A DNA stretch of 64,000 nt from Streptomyces spirodelae (lineage in GTDB: Bacteria; Actinomycetota; Actinomycetes; Streptomycetales; Streptomycetaceae): the NCBI RefSeq assembly GCF_017676385.1, contig NZ_JAFFZN010000002.1:1-64000 (forward strand), written 5' to 3'. The first letter of the stretch is position 1. Each line of letters starts with the position of its first letter. The position numbers were made by a program, and so were the translations under genes. Positions 1 through 8,413 of this stretch are shown piece after piece. The notes under the pieces were generated by a model. The model saw only the letters and a list, made by a program, of their open reading frames with translations, did not search any database and was not told where the DNA came from.

Positions 1-64
1 GCGGTCATGCAGCCCGGCAGCCCAGCACCCGGCAGCCCGGGGGCAGCCCAGCACCCGGCAGCCG

Positions 65-1516
65 TCAGTCCTCAGGCAGCGGTGTACGCGGCTTCCGGCG
101 CTGCCGCAGGTAACCGGCGGCGGCCAGTACCACCGTCAGGCCCGCGGTGAAGGCCAGCTGCGTGCGGGTGTCGCCCTCGCGCAGCATCAGCAGCAGCACG
201 GCCGCGATACCCGCCAGCGCGACGATGGTCAGCCCGGGGAAGAGCCACATGCGCACCACCAGCTTCTCCGGAGCCTCGCGCTCCAGCCGGTGGCGGGTGA
301 TCAGCTGTGAGACGGCGATGAAGCCCCACACCACCAGCGTGGCGGCGCCGACCATGTTCAGCAGCCACTGGAAGACCGTCTTCTCCCACAGGAGGTTCAG
401 CAGCACCGCGACGAAGCCGAAGAGGGACGAGGCGATCACCGCGTAGCGCGGCACGCCCTGCGCGCTCACCCGGTTGAGGAAGGCCGGGCCCTCGCCGCGC
501 TCCACCAGCGAGTAGGACATCCGCGAGGCGCCGTAGATGTTGGCGTTCATGGCGGACAGCAGCGCGATCAGCACCACCACGTTCATGATCTGCGCGGCGG
601 CCGGGATGCCGATGTAGTCCAGTACGGCGGCGTAGGGGCCGGAGAGCACGGATTTGTCGTGCCACGGGATCAGGGTGACGATCACCAGCATCGAGCCGAC
701 GTAGAAGATCGCGATCCGCCAGACCGCGGTGCGTACCGCCTTGGCGACGCCGGAGACCGGCTTCTCCGACTCGGCCGCCGCGATCGTCACCGTCTCCAGG
801 CCGCCGAAGGCGAAGACCGAGGCGAGCAGGCCCACGATGAGCCCGTCGGTGCCGGTGGGGAAGAAGCCGCCGTCGCCCGTCAGATGGCTGCTGCCCGGCG
901 AGTCGGTGCCCGGCAGCAGCCCGGCTATCGCGAGCACGCCCAGTACCAGGAACGCGGTGATGGCCAGCACCTTGATCGCGGCGAACCAGAACTCGTACTC
1001 GCCGAAGTTGCGGACCTGCGCCAGGTTGGTGGCACAGAAGGCGAGCATGAACAGCGCGACCCACATCCACTGGTCGGTCGCGGGCAGCCAGTCGGTCATG
1101 ATCTTGGCTGCCGCCGTCGCCTCGGTGGCGATGGCCACGCACAGCAGCGTCCAGTAGATCCAGCCGGCGGTGAAGCCCGCCCAGGGGCCCAGGGCGCGTT
1201 CGGCGTGGACGGAGAAGGAGCCGGAGGCCGGGCGCGCTGCCGACATCTCGCCCAGCATCCGCATCACCAGCATCACCAGTGCGCCGGAGGCGGCGTACGC
1301 GAGGACGATCGAGGGGCCCGCCGCCGCGATGCCGGCGCCGGAGCCGACGAAGAGCCCGGCGCCGATGACGCCGCCGAGCGCGATCATGGAGAGGTGGCGC
1401 TGCTTGAGGCCGTGCGCGAGGGAGCGACGGGAGGGGTCGGTGCCGTCCGGCGGTCCGTCGGGCCGGGCCGGCCCGTCGGGGGAGTGTGGCGCGTCGGAGG
1501 TCTCGGTGCGCGTCAT
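65..1516 (-). CDS. APC-family amino acid permease
   Basis: This 483-residue polytopic membrane protein is an amino acid-polyamine-cation permease, expected to import an amino acid by cation symport at the cytoplasmic membrane. After a hydrophilic, proline-rich N-terminus comes the family signature RHLSMIALGGVIGAGLFVGS in the first membrane segment, then about 12 hydrophobic segments including EYEFWFAAIKV. The ATG at 1516 is chosen because the frame upstream is Pro/Arg-rich and not conserved-looking, and an AGGA lies about 10 nt before it. It closely resembles the permease at 2587-4134, so the two are paralogues. The substrate (GABA, lysine, aromatic or other) cannot be read from sequence. Confidence 0.88.
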   Translation of the reverse strand: MTRTETSDAPHSPDGPARPDGPPDGTDPSRRSLAHGLKQRHLSMIALGGVIGAGLFVGSGAGIAAAGPSIVLAYAASGALVMLVMRMLGEMSAARPASGSFSVHAERALGPWAGFTAGWIYWTLLCVAIATEATAAAKIMTDWLPATDQWMWVALFMLAFCATNLAQVRNFGEYEFWFAAIKVLAITAFLVLGVLAIAGLLPGTDSPGSSHLTGDGGFFPTGTDGLIVGLLASVFAFGGLETVTIAAAESEKPVSGVAKAVRTAVWRIAIFYVGSMLVIVTLIPWHDKSVLSGPYAAVLDYIGIPAAAQIMNVVVLIALLSAMNANIYGASRMSYSLVERGEGPAFLNRVSAQGVPRYAVIASSLFGFVAVLLNLLWEKTVFQWLLNMVGAATLVVWGFIAVSQLITRHRLEREAPEKLVVRMWLFPGLTIVALAGIAAVLLLMLREGDTRTQLAFTAGLTVVLAAAGYLRQRRKPRTPLPED

Positions 1517-1887
1517 CAGTGGCCGTTCCTGGTGTGTTCGAAGTGGTGAGCGGGAACAGAGCGGTTTCGTGTCCCCCCAGCATCCGGGGAGACTGCTGGG
1601 GTACCGCCGGGGGCCCAGTCTTGGGGAGGCGCCCCCGAGCGGCAATAATCGTGCAGCGGTTTCCGCATTGCGGACAGCCCTTTTTCGCCGGCGGACCGCC
1701 GCCGAACGGGATGTGCCGAGGTGAACGGGGGTGAGGAGGGCCCGCGCGCGCCCGTACTGTCGCCAACCTCACGCCCCGCTCACGCTCGGCGCACGAGTCG
1801 ATTCGGCTAGCGTCGTCGGGCACGAGGCCGTCGTCCTGCGCGCCCGTGCCTGCTCCTACCAGCTCGCACACTTCAGGGAGATGCCAG
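1517..1887. other. Divergent intergenic region, permease / bioY
   Basis: The 371 bp between the permease and bioY hold no convincing gene. A cluster of C/G-run hairpins lies at 1577-1633 (CCCCCAGCATCCGGGG followed by related inverted copies), resembling the dispersed hairpin element seen again at 26799 and 33554. A TAGCGT hexamer at 1808-1813 could be the bioY -10 box. I saw no obvious BirA- or BioQ-type operator. Confidence 0.5.
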
Positions 1888-2493
1888 ATGAGTGCCCTCA
1901 CCTCCGCAGCCACGCCGCGTCCGGGAGCCGTGCTCGCGGATCTGCTGCCCGCCTCCAGCGCCGCTCGCGCCCGCGTCCGGGATGTCGCACTCGTTGTCGG
2001 CGGTGCCGCGCTGACCGGTACAGCAGCCCAGCTCTCGGTGCCGATCCCGGGCTCCCCGGTGCCGGTCACCGGCCAGACCTTCGCCGCGCTGCTGGTCGGC
2101 GCGGGCCTGGGCGCCTCACGCGGCTTCCTGGCGCTGGCGCTGTACGCGGTGGCCGGGATGGCCGGGGTGCCGTGGTTCGCGGACGCCTCGGCCGGGGCCG
2201 GGATGCCCTCGCTCGGCTATGTGTTCGGCATGATGCTGGCCGCCGCCGCCGTGGGTGCGCTGGCCCGCCGCGGTGGCGACCGCGGCGCGCTGCGTACGGC
2301 GGGGACGATGGCGGTCGGCATGGCGGTGACCTACGCGATCGGCGTCCCCTACCTGGCGCTCGCCACCGGGATGTCGGCCGGTGAGGCGGTCGCCGCCGGA
2401 CTGGTGCCGTTCCTGGTCGGTGACGCCGTCAAGGCAGCGCTGGCGATGGGCGCGCTGCCCGCCGCCTGGAAGCTCGCGGGCCGCAGGGGCTGA
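1888..2493 (+). CDS. bioY: BioY, substrate-binding subunit of an ECF biotin transporter
   Basis: BioY captures biotin in the membrane and normally works with the EcfA/EcfT energising module, although some BioY proteins act alone; no EcfA/T genes are next to it here. The 201-residue protein is hydrophobic, with about six membrane segments and the family pattern VPIPGSPVPVTGQTFAALLVG (residues about 50-70), followed by GASRGFLALALYAVAG and a glycine-rich Y-V-F-G-M region. The ATG at 1888 follows AGGGAG by 7 nt. A strong hairpin terminator follows. Assignment to BioY is firm; biotin is inferred from the family. Confidence 0.92.
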   Translation: MSALTSAATPRPGAVLADLLPASSAARARVRDVALVVGGAALTGTAAQLSVPIPGSPVPVTGQTFAALLVGAGLGASRGFLALALYAVAGMAGVPWFADASAGAGMPSLGYVFGMMLAAAAVGALARRGGDRGALRTAGTMAVGMAVTYAIGVPYLALATGMSAGEAVAAGLVPFLVGDAVKAALAMGALPAAWKLAGRRG

Positions 2494-2531
2494 CATCTGC
2501 CCGCCCGTGAGGGCTCGGCCCCGCTCCTGGA

Positions 2532-2562
2532 GAGGGCCCGGCGTGCACTGCGCCGGGCCCTC
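2532..2562. terminator. Bidirectional terminator, bioY / permease
   Basis: A perfect 12-bp stem (GAGGGCCCGGCG with its complement) and a 7-nt loop lies between the convergent ends of bioY and the second permease. No U-tract follows, as is usual for streptomycete terminators. Confidence 0.8.
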
Positions 2563-2586
2563 ACGCGTGTGCGGAGGTCGCGGAGG

Positions 2587-4134
2587 TCAGCGGCGCGAGG
2601 ACTCCGGCTCGCCCGCGGCGTCCACCGCATCCGCCTCGGCGGCGGGCTCCGGTACGGACGCCCCGGCGGCCTGCGGCCCCTTGCCCTGCGGCTCGGCGCC
2701 CTCCGGCGCGACGACCGCAGCGCCGGCGCCCCGCCGGCCCCGGTGCGTGATCAGCGACGCCACCAGCACCACGGCCGCGACGGCCAGCGAGAGGATCATC
2801 TGGGTGCGCCCGTCGTCGTCGGTGAACATGTAGCCGATCACAAAGACGATCAGGCCGATGGTCGCCCACGTCAGATACGGGTACAGCCACATCCGCACCG
2901 TCAGCCGCTCCGGGGTCTCCCGCTCGATCCGGCGCCGCATCCTCAGCTGCGAGGCGCAGATGACCAGCCAGACGAAGAGCGCGACAGCGCCGGAGGAGTT
3001 CAGCAGGAACTCGAAGACGGTGTCCTTGGCGATGTAGTTGAAGAAGACCGCGACGAACCCGAAGGCCACCGAAGCCAGGATCGCGACGGTGGGCACGCCC
3101 CTGCTGTTGGTACGGCCGAAGGCGGCCGGCGCGTCCTTGCGCTCACCCAGCGAGTAGGCCATCCGCGAGGCGGTGTACAGGCCCGAGTTCAGGCAGGAGA
3201 GCACGGCGGTCAGTACGACGACGTCCATGACCGTGCCCGCGTACGGAATGTCCAGCATATCCAGGACCGCCACATACGGGCCGTCCGTGGCGATCGCCTT
3301 CGCGTCCCAGGGCAGCAGCGAGACGATCACGAAGATCGAGCCGATGTAGAACAGCCCGATCCGCCAGATCACGCTGTTGACGGCCTTGCGGACGGCGGTG
3401 ACCGGGTTCGGCGACTCGGCGGCGGCCAGGGTGACGATCTCGCTGCCCATGAAGGAGAAGACCACCAGCAGCATGCCGGAGAGGATCGCTCCCGGCCCGT
3501 TGGGCAGGAATCCGCCGTGCCCGGTCAGGTTCTCGGCGCCGGCGAAGTGGTCGGCGGGCGGCAGTCCGGTGAACGCGATCAGACCGACGGCGATGAACGC
3601 GATGATCGCGACGACCTTGATCCCCGCGAACCAGAACTCGAACTCGCCGTACGACCCGACGGAGATCAGGTTGGTGCCGGTCAGCACCAGCATCACCAGC
3701 AGGGCCCAGCCCCACTGCGGTACCGAGGGCACCCAGCCCTCCAGGATCTCCGCGGCCGCCGTCGCCTCCACAGCCAGTACCACCGACCAGAAGAACCAGT
3801 ACAGCCAGCCGATGGTGAACCCGGCCCAGCGGCCCAGCGCGTGATCGGCGTAGGTGGAGAACGAACCGGAGGTCGGGTGTGCCGCGGCCATCTCGCCGAG
3901 CATCCGCATCACCAGGACGACGAGCAGCCCGGCCAGTGCGTAGGACAGCAGAATGCCGGGGCCCGCGTCCGCGATGCCCGCCTTGGACCCGACGAAGAGC
4001 CCGGCGCCGATGACACCGCCGATGGCGATCATGGACAGGTGGCGGTTCTTGAGGCCCGCCTGAAGGCCGTCACCGCCGTTCCGGGGTGACTGCGGCGGCT
4101 CCCCCGACGTGTGCGGGGTGTGCTGAGAACTCAT
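2587..4134 (-). CDS. APC-family amino acid permease (paralogue of 65-1516)
   Basis: This 515-residue amino acid permease has the same signature as its neighbour: RHLSMIAIGGVIGAGLFVGS in membrane segment 1, the E-A-T-A-A-A-E motif, and GEFEFWFAGIKV in mid-protein. It differs in a C-terminal hydrophilic tail of about 45 residues (from roughly residue 465) rich in Ala, Glu and Pro, which the first copy largely lacks. The ATG at 4134 is the natural start, ahead of a short Ser/Gly/Pro-rich leader. It is probably a monocistronic gene, divergent from rpiB. GABA-permease-like or lysine-permease-like are both possible. Confidence 0.88.
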   Translation of the reverse strand: MSSQHTPHTSGEPPQSPRNGGDGLQAGLKNRHLSMIAIGGVIGAGLFVGSKAGIADAGPGILLSYALAGLLVVLVMRMLGEMAAAHPTSGSFSTYADHALGRWAGFTIGWLYWFFWSVVLAVEATAAAEILEGWVPSVPQWGWALLVMLVLTGTNLISVGSYGEFEFWFAGIKVVAIIAFIAVGLIAFTGLPPADHFAGAENLTGHGGFLPNGPGAILSGMLLVVFSFMGSEIVTLAAAESPNPVTAVRKAVNSVIWRIGLFYIGSIFVIVSLLPWDAKAIATDGPYVAVLDMLDIPYAGTVMDVVVLTAVLSCLNSGLYTASRMAYSLGERKDAPAAFGRTNSRGVPTVAILASVAFGFVAVFFNYIAKDTVFEFLLNSSGAVALFVWLVICASQLRMRRRIERETPERLTVRMWLYPYLTWATIGLIVFVIGYMFTDDDGRTQMILSLAVAAVVLVASLITHRGRRGAGAAVVAPEGAEPQGKGPQAAGASVPEPAAEADAVDAAGEPESSRR

Positions 4135-4339
4135 GGGGCAGCCGGCTCCTATGCGTCGTTCTTGAATCGAGCGATCACATGTAACGGCCCTTACCGCCCC
4201 CTATGGAAGAGGTGAATCCCGATTGTTGCCTACGGAACATCGGGGAAACAGTGCCGTTTGGCTGAGAAGCAGCTTTTACTACCCTCCGGGCCGCGCCCTG
4301 CGCGGCCGGCCGCCGGGCGGGGATGGCACACTCTCCCCC

Positions 4340-4825
4340 ATGCGCGTGTACCTCGGCTCCGATCATGCCGGTTTCGAACTGAAGAACCACCTCGTCGAGT
4401 GGCTCGAGGCCGCGGGCCATGAGCCCGTCGACTGCGGCCCCCACATCCACGACGCCGAGGACGACTACCCGCCCTTCTGCCTCCGCGCCGCCGAGCGCAC
4501 CGTCGCCGACAGCGGCTCCCTCGGGATCGTCATCGGCGGCTCGGGCAACGGCGAGCAGATGGCCGCCAACAAGGTCCCCGGCGCCCGCTGCGCCCTGGCG
4601 TGGAGCACCGAGACGGCCGCGCTGGCCCGCGAGCACAACGACGCCAACCTGATCAGTGTCGGCGCCCGGATGCACACCGCCGAGGAGGCCGTCTCCTTCG
4701 TGGAGACCTTCTTGAACACGCCCTTCTCCGAGGGCGAGCGTCACAAGCGCCGCATCGGGATGCTCGCCGACTACGAGCGCACCGGTCAGCTGCCGCCCGT
4801 GCCGGCGCACCACCCCCAGCCCTGA
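4340..4825 (+). CDS. rpiB: Ribose-5-phosphate isomerase B
   Basis: RpiB interconverts ribose 5-phosphate and ribulose 5-phosphate in the pentose phosphate pathway. The 161-residue protein opens with MRVYLGSDHAGFELK and carries the phosphate loop GGSGNGEQMAANK. Glu72 stands in that loop where enterobacterial enzymes use a catalytic Cys; this is the actinobacterial type, as in Mycobacterium tuberculosis. There is no ribosome-binding site. A CACACT hexamer ends 7 nt before the ATG, so the transcript may be leaderless. The following glycosylase gene starts 3 nt after the stop, indicating co-transcription. Confidence 0.93.
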   Translation: MRVYLGSDHAGFELKNHLVEWLEAAGHEPVDCGPHIHDAEDDYPPFCLRAAERTVADSGSLGIVIGGSGNGEQMAANKVPGARCALAWSTETAALAREHNDANLISVGARMHTAEEAVSFVETFLNTPFSEGERHKRRIGMLADYERTGQLPPVPAHHPQP

Positions 4826-4828
4826 GCC

Positions 4829-5680
4829 GTGCCCGAGGGCCATACCATCCACCGGCTCGCGCGCGATGTCGCGGACCGGTTCGCCGGACACCCGCTGGAC
4901 GCCTCCAGCCCGCAGGGCAAGTTCGCCGACGGCGCCGCGCTGCTCGACGGCGCGGCGCTGACCGCGACCGAGGCGCACGGCAAGCACCTGTTCCTGGGCT
5001 TCGGACCGCTGGGCTGGGTACACATACACCTCGGCCTGTACGGCACCTTCCGCTTCGGCGAGGGGCCACCGCCCGCGCCTGTGGGGCAGATCCGGCTGCG
5101 CCTGGCCACCCGCGCCGGCGAGCACCCCGCGGGCCCGCTGCCGCACGCGGGGCTGCTGCACTACGCCGACCTGCGCGGGCCCACCCGCTGCGAGCTGCTG
5201 ACCGAGCCGGAGAAGCAGGCGGTCAGCGACCGGCTCGGGCCCGACCCGCTGCGCCCCGCCTCGGACCCCGAGGCCGCCTGGGCACGGATCTCCCGGAGCC
5301 GTACCAGCGTGGCGGCGCTGCTGATGGACCAGAAGATCGTCGCCGGAGTGGGCAACGTCTACCGCGCCGAGGTGCTGTTCCGGCACGGGATCGATCCGTA
5401 CCGGGCCGGACGCGATCTCACCCGTGCCGAATGGGAGGCCATCTGGGCGGATCTGGTCGCGCTGATGACCGACGGGGTCCGGAAGAACCGCATCGACACC
5501 GTGCGGGACGAGCACACCCCCGAGGCCATGGGACGCCCGCCGCGCGTGGACGACCACGGCGGTGAGGTCTACGTCTACCGGCGGGCGGCTCAGCCCTGCC
5601 TGGTGTGCGGCACGCCCGTGGCCACCGCTGAGCTGGCGGCCCGCAATCTCTTCTGGTGCCCCACCTGCCAGCGTCGCTGA
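4829..5680 (+). CDS. Fpg/Nei family DNA glycosylase (endonuclease VIII type)
   Basis: This bifunctional DNA glycosylase/AP lyase for oxidised bases has 283 residues. Its N-terminus MPEGHTIHR provides the catalytic Pro2 and Glu3 after Met removal. The middle contains the helix-two-turn-helix region (LLMDQKIVAGVGNVYRAEVL), and the C-terminus has a four-Cys zinc finger (CLVC...CPTC). The MPEGHTIH form is that of actinobacterial Nei enzymes rather than Fpg/MutM (MPELPEV). It starts with GTG three bases after rpiB, and the pair forms an operon. The precise preferred lesion is not readable. Confidence 0.9.
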   Translation: MPEGHTIHRLARDVADRFAGHPLDASSPQGKFADGAALLDGAALTATEAHGKHLFLGFGPLGWVHIHLGLYGTFRFGEGPPPAPVGQIRLRLATRAGEHPAGPLPHAGLLHYADLRGPTRCELLTEPEKQAVSDRLGPDPLRPASDPEAAWARISRSRTSVAALLMDQKIVAGVGNVYRAEVLFRHGIDPYRAGRDLTRAEWEAIWADLVALMTDGVRKNRIDTVRDEHTPEAMGRPPRVDDHGGEVYVYRRAAQPCLVCGTPVATAELAARNLFWCPTCQRR

Positions 5681-5708
5681 GAGGGCCTTGGAGCGCGGGG
5701 TGCCGCTC

Positions 5709-6962
5709 TCAGAACCCGTGCGGCAGCCACGGCTCCGTCTCGCTCGCGAAGGCCGCGGCCGCCGTCCGCAGCGCCCCGGAGCCGGGGTGCTTCTCGTCCA
5801 CCAGACCGGCACCCGCCAGCGCCGTCAGCGACGTACCGCCCAGGTAGCCGCGGCCCAGCTCCCGTACGGACAGGGACAGGTCGGCGGCGTCCCGGGTCGG
5901 CTCGCACACCGCCCCCTTCTCGTCGCCCGACAGCCGCCAGCGCCCGGTGTTCCACGGGCAGAACGCGTCCTCGACCTCCAGCACCACGTCCACCGGCGCC
6001 GCATAGCAGCGCGCCGCCAGTGCGGCACCGACGTCCACCGGTCGCAGATACAGCGAGTCCCCGACGGCCGTTCCGCACCGGCGCGGGTCGTTCACCAGGT
6101 GCAGCCACGGATCGTCAAGCGGCCGGTTCTCGGCAACGATCGACGTCGTCAGGTCGATACCCCACAGAAACCGCCAGAGGGCGGCATATCCGGCCGGATC
6201 GAGGGCTTCCAGTTCCCGCAGGTGCACTTCGCCGTCCGAGGCGTCCGTCTCCGTCCAGCGCAGCTTCACCGCGTAGCGCGCGTACCCCACCGGCTCACCG
6301 TCGCGCAGCACCACCACACAGCGCAGCGGGGAGGCGCCCGCACGGCTGCGCTCGGGGTCGAGCAGCGGCATCCGCTCCCAGCCGGCGTGCCGTTGCAGCA
6401 TCCCCGGGCGCCGGGGCACCGTCCGCGCGTAGACGGCCTCGCACTCGGCGAGCAGCGACGCGGCCTCGTCGGACTGGCGCAGGCGCAGCGCGTCGGCCTC
6501 GGCCGCCGTCCGCTCGGGCAGCTCCAGCGCGACCCTGCTGGTGTCGATACGGGCGGAGAGGGAGCGAGCGGCCAGCCCGTACCCGAAACGGCCGTAGATC
6601 GCCGCCTCGGAGGCGGTCAGCACCGCGAGCGGCTCCTGGCCCGCCGCACGCACATCGTCCAGCTGGCGCCGCATCATCGCCCACAGCAGACCGCGCCTGC
6701 GGTGGGTGGGCGCCACGCTGACCATCGTCACCCCGGCGGTGGGGACGACCGCGCCGCCGGGCACCGTCATCCGGAAGGACAGCAGTCCAGCCGTCGCCAC
6801 CGGACGGTCCTCGTCCCAGACTCCGATCGACCGTTCGACCTCGGTCAGCGACCGGTACAGCTCATGTTCCTCGGACGTGTCCTGGGAGGCGAACGCGCTC
6901 AGCAGCGCGCCGTACCAGGTGTCCCACTCCGACGGCCGGAGAACCCGGGGCTCACTTGTCAT
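5709..6962 (-). CDS. Eis-like GNAT N-acetyltransferase
   Basis: This 417-residue protein matches the three-domain Eis family, which acetylates amines, including some aminoglycosides in mycobacteria. The N-terminal GNAT domain carries the acetyl-CoA loop VSVAPTHRRRGLL (residues 81-93) and the segment IYGRFGYG (122-129) that contains the general-acid Tyr in Eis. The chain ends in Phe, and the free C-terminal carboxylate of a Phe is the Eis catalytic base. A second GNAT-like and an SCP2-like region follow. It is convergent with the glycosylase gene (28-bp gap). The natural substrate is unknown. Confidence 0.88.
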   Translation of the reverse strand: MTSEPRVLRPSEWDTWYGALLSAFASQDTSEEHELYRSLTEVERSIGVWDEDRPVATAGLLSFRMTVPGGAVVPTAGVTMVSVAPTHRRRGLLWAMMRRQLDDVRAAGQEPLAVLTASEAAIYGRFGYGLAARSLSARIDTSRVALELPERTAAEADALRLRQSDEAASLLAECEAVYARTVPRRPGMLQRHAGWERMPLLDPERSRAGASPLRCVVVLRDGEPVGYARYAVKLRWTETDASDGEVHLRELEALDPAGYAALWRFLWGIDLTTSIVAENRPLDDPWLHLVNDPRRCGTAVGDSLYLRPVDVGAALAARCYAAPVDVVLEVEDAFCPWNTGRWRLSGDEKGAVCEPTRDAADLSLSVRELGRGYLGGTSLTALAGAGLVDEKHPGSGALRTAAAAFASETEPWLPHGF

Positions 6963-7095
6963 ACCGCCATCACTAGCAGGCAGTTCGAACGCGGGCGAAC
7001 GTTTTTGTCCGCGGGCGCGCCGCCCCCTGTGCGCGGCAACCGCCCGTACGCCCCCCGGCCAGTGCCGGGAATCGACGGCTTGCCAAGGGGGTGGC

Positions 7096-7101
7096 TAGGC
7101 T
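7096..7101 (+). promoter_or_regulatory. -10 box, leaderless promoter of the PP2C gene
   Basis: TAGGCT lies 8 nt before the ATG at 7110, the spacing expected if transcription starts at the start codon. The -35 region is not recognisable. Confidence 0.5.
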
Positions 7102-7109
7102 CCGTGAGC

Positions 7110-8273
7110 ATGGCGGAACGCCGCGCGGGAATCTCAGCAGCGACGGCCCGGTCGCACCAGGCGTACAAGGCCTGGCACCGGGTCCGTACAAACCTGCGCA
7201 AGTCTGCCGTCGACTACTTCAGAGGCGGTGCCTCCGACTGGGTGGCGCTGGCCGGCCTCCTGCTCACCGTCCCGGCGCTGGCGTGCGCCACCGTCCTCGA
7301 TCCGCTGTGGTTCGCGCCCGAGGCACTGGTGCTGCCGCTGATCGCGGGCGGCCTGCTGCTGCGGCCCGCCAGCCTGCTGGCGCTGTACGCCGCCGCCGCG
7401 ATCGGTCTCATGGTGGAGTCGCTGCTGCTCAGGCCCTGGGACCCGGCCGGCGGCGCGGGAAGCGTCACACCGGGCACCATCCTGGTGGTGGCGGCGGCCG
7501 GGCTCTCCGGGCTGCTCATCGCCCAGTTCCGCAGCCGCGTCGGCGTGCCCTGGCGGCGCGGCGGCACCATGCTCTTCGACCTGCGGGAACGCATCCGGGT
7601 GCAGAGCAAGTTGCCCAAGCTGCCCGCGGGATGGCACCACGAGATGGCCCTGCGCCCCGCGGGCGGCCAGTCCTTCTCCGGGGACTTCGTCGTCGCGGCC
7701 CGCACCGGACCCGAGCGCCGCACCCTGGAGCTCGTCCTCACCGATGTCTCCGGCAAGGGCATGGACGCCGCCTCCCGGGCGCTGCTGCTCTCGGGGGCCT
7801 TCGGCGGACTGCTGGGCTCCCTGCCGCCGCACGCCTTCCTGCCGGCCGCCAACGGCTATCTGCTGCGCCAGTCCTGGGAGGAGGGCTTCGCCACCTCCGT
7901 ACACCTCGTCCTCGACCTGGACAGCGGCGACTACGAGCTGCTGTCCGCGGGGCACGTGCCCGCGATGCAGCTCAACGCGGGCTCCGGCAAATGGGAGGAG
8001 AAGGCCGCCGAGGGCCCGCTGCTGGGCGTGTACGACGGTGCCGAGTTCGACCCGGTCAAGGGGACGCTGCGGCGCGGGGACGTGCTGATGCTCTTCACCG
8101 ACGGGCTGGTGGAGACCGCGGACCGGGATCTGACCGAGGGCATGGACCGCCTCACGGGCGAGGCCGACCGCTACGTCGCCTCCAGCTTCCACGGCGCCGC
8201 CTGGCACCTGATCGAGTCGGTGGCACGGGACGTCAACGACGACCGGGCGCTGCTGCTGATCTGCCGCGACTGA
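7110..8273 (+). CDS. Membrane PP2C-type (SpoIIE/RsbU-like) serine phosphatase
   Basis: The 387-residue protein joins an N-terminal membrane domain to a cytoplasmic SpoIIE-type PPM phosphatase. About four hydrophobic segments span residues 40-145 (for example LAGLLLTVPALACATVL). In the phosphatase domain SGDFVVAA and DVSGKGMDAA supply the metal-binding Asp residues, with DVLMLFTDGLVE and a final D-D-R-A-L-L-L near the C-terminus. Streptomycetes have many such phosphatases acting on anti-anti-sigma factors; no partner gene is adjacent. The ATG at 7110 fits the leaderless -10 box; GTG at 7104 is the alternative start. Confidence 0.88.
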   Translation: MAERRAGISAATARSHQAYKAWHRVRTNLRKSAVDYFRGGASDWVALAGLLLTVPALACATVLDPLWFAPEALVLPLIAGGLLLRPASLLALYAAAAIGLMVESLLLRPWDPAGGAGSVTPGTILVVAAAGLSGLLIAQFRSRVGVPWRRGGTMLFDLRERIRVQSKLPKLPAGWHHEMALRPAGGQSFSGDFVVAARTGPERRTLELVLTDVSGKGMDAASRALLLSGAFGGLLGSLPPHAFLPAANGYLLRQSWEEGFATSVHLVLDLDSGDYELLSAGHVPAMQLNAGSGKWEEKAAEGPLLGVYDGAEFDPVKGTLRRGDVLMLFTDGLVETADRDLTEGMDRLTGEADRYVASSFHGAAWHLIESVARDVNDDRALLLICRD

Positions 8274-8362
8274 CGAGCGCGGCAACCCGGGCGGCCACGG
8301 ATCACCCCCTGTCCGGATGTGCGAAACGGAGCCGGGGGAAGGCGAGGAGGGACCAACAAGGC

Positions 8363-8392
8363 GGCCCCCTCACGCATTTGCGGGAGAGGGCC
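8363..8392. terminator. Possible terminator between convergent genes
   Basis: An imperfect inverted repeat (GGCCCCCTC...GAGAGGGCC, with an inner GCA/TGC pairing) sits between the phosphatase and acyltransferase genes. Confidence 0.4.
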
Positions 8393-8413
8393 GGGAAGTG
8401 CCGTGGGGGCGGG

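Noticed and set aside
5562..7109. Upstream extension of the PP2C phosphatase frame
   Set aside because: This part is antisense to the Eis-like gene and Arg/Pro-rich; real sequence begins at the leaderless start near 7110.
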